In this document: piece by piece, positions 61,915 to 64,000 of the stretch | How the letters are laid out: every line of letters begins with the position of its first letter | Position numbering within the stretch: the first letter of the stretch is position 1 | Origin: JBGSUZ01 sp964404895 | GTDB taxonomy: Bacteria; Bacillota; Clostridia; Peptostreptococcales; Acidaminobacteraceae | DNA length: 64,000 bases | Direction of reading: 5' to 3' | NCBI GenBank assembly: GCA_964404895.1 | Contig: CAYOLV010000001.1 | Span: 1,131,039-1,195,038, forward strand | The notes under the pieces: model-generated | Seen by the model: the letters and a program-made list of their open reading frames with translations, nothing else | Told to the model about the DNA's origin: nothing | Databases searched by the model: none | Position numbers and translations under genes: made by a program

Positions 61915-62469
61915 ATGAATTTTGTCGCCATCGATTTTGAAACTGCCAATAGATACCCCAATAGCGCTTGTTCAGTGGGAATGGTTCGGGTAGAAAACTT
62001 AATAATCACAGAAGAATATTATACCCTGATCAAACCGCCCAAAATGGTCTTTGATCCCATGAATATCCAAATTCATGGCATTAGACCTAAAGACGTAGTT
62101 AATCAACCTCAGTTCGATGCCCTTTGGGAAACGGAAATATTACCTTTCATGAAGGGGTTGCCACTGGTCGCACATAATGCCAGCTTTGACATGCGTGTAC
62201 TCAGAGCTTTGATTACAGACTACGATCTGCATCAGCCCTCTATACGCTATGCTTGCACCGTGACAGGGGCGCGCAAAACTTATGACTGCTTATCCAATCA
62301 TCGCCTGAGCACAGTCTCTGAGCACCTAGGAATATCTCTCAACCACCATCAAGCTTTAGACGATGCGAGAGCCTGTGGGAAGATTATGATTGATATCTTT
62401 GAAAAAAGTGGGTGCAGCAGTTTTGACGAGTTGTGCGTTAAACGGGGGATTTGTCTTAAGATATTTTAG
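61915..62469 (+). CDS. DEDDh 3'-5' exonuclease, DnaQ-like
   Basis: The 184-residue protein is a single exonuclease domain. The metal-binding residues appear in VAIDFETAN (D and E), VAHNASFDMRVL (D) and the HQALDDARA motif (H and D). Such proteins proofread DNA or trim nucleic acids. AAGGGGATT precedes the ATG. It stands alone in front of a terminator. Confidence 0.93.
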   Translation: MNFVAIDFETANRYPNSACSVGMVRVENLIITEEYYTLIKPPKMVFDPMNIQIHGIRPKDVVNQPQFDALWETEILPFMKGLPLVAHNASFDMRVLRALITDYDLHQPSIRYACTVTGARKTYDCLSNHRLSTVSEHLGISLNHHQALDDARACGKIMIDIFEKSGCSSFDELCVKRGICLKIF

Positions 62470-62528
62470 GAATGTAGTTCAAAATTGCTAGTTATAGCAG
62501 TTAATCTATATCAAAAATAACGTGATAC

Positions 62529-62569
62529 AGCACTTTGTTTGAATTTTTAGGCAAAGTGCTTTTTATTTG
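62529..62569 (+). terminator. Rho-independent terminator after the exonuclease gene
   Basis: AGCACTTTG and CAAAGTGCT arms flank a loop of about 15 bases and are followed by a T-rich tract. Confidence 0.85.
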
Positions 62570-62639
62570 GCACAAAATGGTATAAAATAACATTTAAGAA
62601 TATAAATGTATATAATTATGTGAGTCGTGGAGGGAAAAA

Positions 62640-63743
62640 ATGATTACAGTGATTGAATCAACACATGAATTTTGGATAGATTTTGAGTATGACGCAGATA
62701 TGATTAGAATCATTAAGTGTTTAAGAACTTGCCATTGGAACGAAATTCAAAAAGTTTGGATTGTATCAAAAGATTACGTGAGAAGAGAGGCGCTGTGTGA
62801 TTTTTTTGACCATTATCAACTAAGGTACTATATTCTTTCCCACGATGAGCTAATTGCCAAAGAAGCCATTGTGACCCGTTTAACAGAACGCTGGGAAAGT
62901 GAGCTTGAACGTTTTCGTAAGTATTTAATAATGAAAAGTTATAGCGAAAAAACCATTAAAAATTATATGAGTCATACCAAAAGATTGATGTCATATTGTA
63001 TGGCAACAGATCAAGACTTAGATGATAATGCTATGCGAGCATATGCTGTTTCAAGCTTTATAGAAAAAACCTGCTCCAGAAGCTATGTGAGTCAGTCTAT
63101 TAGTGCTTATAAGAACTTTATGAAAAGTCATGGAGTCCATAAAACATTGAACGAAGTCCCAAGACCCAGAAGAGATAAACTACTTCCAAAAGTATTAAGC
63201 CAAGCCGAAGTTATCCGCATACTTAAAGCCCCAGACAATTTAAAGCATAGAGCAATTCTGTTCACCGTCTATGCTTCTGGATTAAGAGTCTCAGAAGCCG
63301 CATGTCTAAAAGTCAGTGACATAGAAATGGATAGAATGATGATCCGTGTTGAGAATGGAAAAGGGGCGAACGACCGATATACCTTGCTATCTGAAACTGC
63401 TATGACTGTTTTGGAAATATACATAAAGTGTTATGGTCCTAAACACTGGCTCTTTGAAGGTCAACAACCCGATAGCCATATTTCAGAGCGGAGCATACAA
63501 CATCTCTTTAAGAAAGCACTTATAAAAGCAGAAGTTGATAAGGATGTGGGTATCCATATCCTAAGACATTCTTTTGCAACACATCTCTTAGAAGGTGGCA
63601 CAGACTTAAGATTCATTCAAGAGTTATTAGGTCACAAAAGCCCTAAAACAACCCAAATTTACACCCATGTTACTGAAAAACGGCTTTCAAAGATACGCAG
63701 CCCATTAGATATGATTGACATGAATAAAAATAATGGAAAATAA
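62640..63743 (+). CDS. Tyrosine recombinase/integrase with HARP-like N-terminal region
   Basis: The 367-residue protein has a core-binding SAM-like domain (about 85-170) and a catalytic domain (about 180-345) with the tyrosine recombinase residues: R in GLRVSEA, HILRHSFATHL, LLGHKSPKTTQIY, and the C-terminal tyrosine. The first ~75 residues are extra and resemble the HARP motif (FEYDADMIRIIKCL and WNEIQKVWIV). The C-terminal RSPLD recalls integron and XerC-like enzymes, but the integron-specific insertion is not seen. TGGAGGGAA precedes the ATG. It is followed by nested palindromes, so it may serve a mobile element continuing past the window. Confidence 0.9.
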   Translation: MITVIESTHEFWIDFEYDADMIRIIKCLRTCHWNEIQKVWIVSKDYVRREALCDFFDHYQLRYYILSHDELIAKEAIVTRLTERWESELERFRKYLIMKSYSEKTIKNYMSHTKRLMSYCMATDQDLDDNAMRAYAVSSFIEKTCSRSYVSQSISAYKNFMKSHGVHKTLNEVPRPRRDKLLPKVLSQAEVIRILKAPDNLKHRAILFTVYASGLRVSEAACLKVSDIEMDRMMIRVENGKGANDRYTLLSETAMTVLEIYIKCYGPKHWLFEGQQPDSHISERSIQHLFKKALIKAEVDKDVGIHILRHSFATHLLEGGTDLRFIQELLGHKSPKTTQIYTHVTEKRLSKIRSPLDMIDMNKNNGK

Positions 63744-63827
63744 TTTACAAATTTAAAGGATAAATAGGTTGTTATGACGAATATATTAGTTGAATAACTT
63801 AGGAAATGAGGATGATATAGATTGCAC

Positions 63828-63858
63828 ATATGTTAAATACATACATATATTAACATAT
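63828..63858. repeat. Inverted repeat 3' of the recombinase gene
   Basis: Nine-base arms ATATGTTAA and TTAACATAT flank a 13-base spacer. The size and spacing suit a paired binding site for a tyrosine recombinase, but AT-rich palindromes are also common by chance. Confidence 0.5.
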
Positions 63859-63874
63859 AGAGGTAAAAGTGAGG

Positions 63875-63943
63875 TCTAATCACTATACGCAATGCGTAAA
63901 TTACAATAAGAAAAGGGTGATTACCCGCAATGCGCACATTAGA
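63875..63943. repeat. Nested palindromic structure, candidate recombination site
   Basis: Outer arms TCTAAT (63875-63880) and ATTAGA (63938-63943) enclose the palindrome TACGC-AAT-GCGTA (63886-63898), the hairpin GGGTGATTACCC (63915-63926) and a second CGC-AAT-GCG (63926-63934). The shared CGCAATGCG core repeated twice suggests a recombinase site. It does not match the attC consensus. Confidence 0.5.
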
Positions 63944-64000
63944 GAGTTATGCGCCATTCTTCGTCGGTAGACTGGGAAGAGTTAATTGATGTATTTATCG

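Noticed and set aside
63875..63943. Integron attC site
   Set aside because: The outer arms do not fit RYYYAAC/GTTRRRY, and the recombinase lacks the integron-specific insertion; kept only as a generic candidate recombination site.

Overview
This 64 kb window looks like the chromosome of a low-to-moderate GC anaerobic Firmicute of the class Clostridia. The evidence is a six-gene Rnf complex, a UGA-decoding selenocysteine operon, S-box and T-box leaders, the clostridial gene order radical SAM (TIGR03960)/DUF2344/RNase G/L21/Prp/L27/Obg, and Gram-positive wall genes. rodA is followed directly by the TIGR03960 gene, so the spoIVFA/spoIVFB pair found there in many spore formers is absent. This fits a non-sporulating lineage (inference; a Fusibacter-like organism is possible but not proven).

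Layout. 1-4.1 kb: fructose-type PTS (EIIA, EIIBC, EI, HPr) with hairpin-rich intergenic repeats. 4.1-8.4 kb: two-component system, lipoprotein and an HMA/SafE/cupredoxin membrane protein, probably a copper module. 8.6-11.1 kb: LTA-synthase-like enzyme with an added degenerate GDPD-like domain. 11.3-14 kb: ECF sigma factor, anti-sigma/DUF4349 fusion and SIMPL protein. 14.1-17.6 kb: polA, coaE and tRNA-Leu(GAG). 17.7-20.5 kb (minus strand): metNIQ behind two SAM-type riboswitches. 20.6-22.2 kb: CheY-like regulator and HD-GYP protein. 22.5-27.4 kb: rnfCDGEAB. 27.6-37.6 kb: DUF4321, maf, radC, mreBCD, PBP2, minCDE and rodA (cell shape and division). 37.7-50 kb: radical SAM/DUF2344/rng/rplU/prp/rpmA, a four-copy 73-bp repeat, obg/yhbY, nadD/yqeK/rsfS, and T-box-leuS. 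50-53.2 kb: YheO-type regulator, RidA, D,D-carboxypeptidase and ComEA-like protein. 53.2-57.6 kb: selD (itself with an in-frame UGA), selA and selB. 57.7-62.5 kb: response regulator/histidine kinase/GerMN triad, a small protein, a YitT protein and an exonuclease. 62.6-64 kb: tyrosine recombinase followed by nested palindromes.

Most of the window is housekeeping. The less ordinary parts are the metNIQ leader (two dissimilar SAM-clan aptamers separated by four hairpins), the LtaS-GDPD chimera, the putative copper module, the RR/HK/GerMN triad that resembles MtrAB-LpqB, the enlarged PBP2, the intergenic hairpin repeats, and the terminal recombinase with its palindromes. I saw no CRISPR array, prophage, insertion sequence or rRNA. 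Motif positions and lengths were counted by eye; no database search or RNA folding was run.
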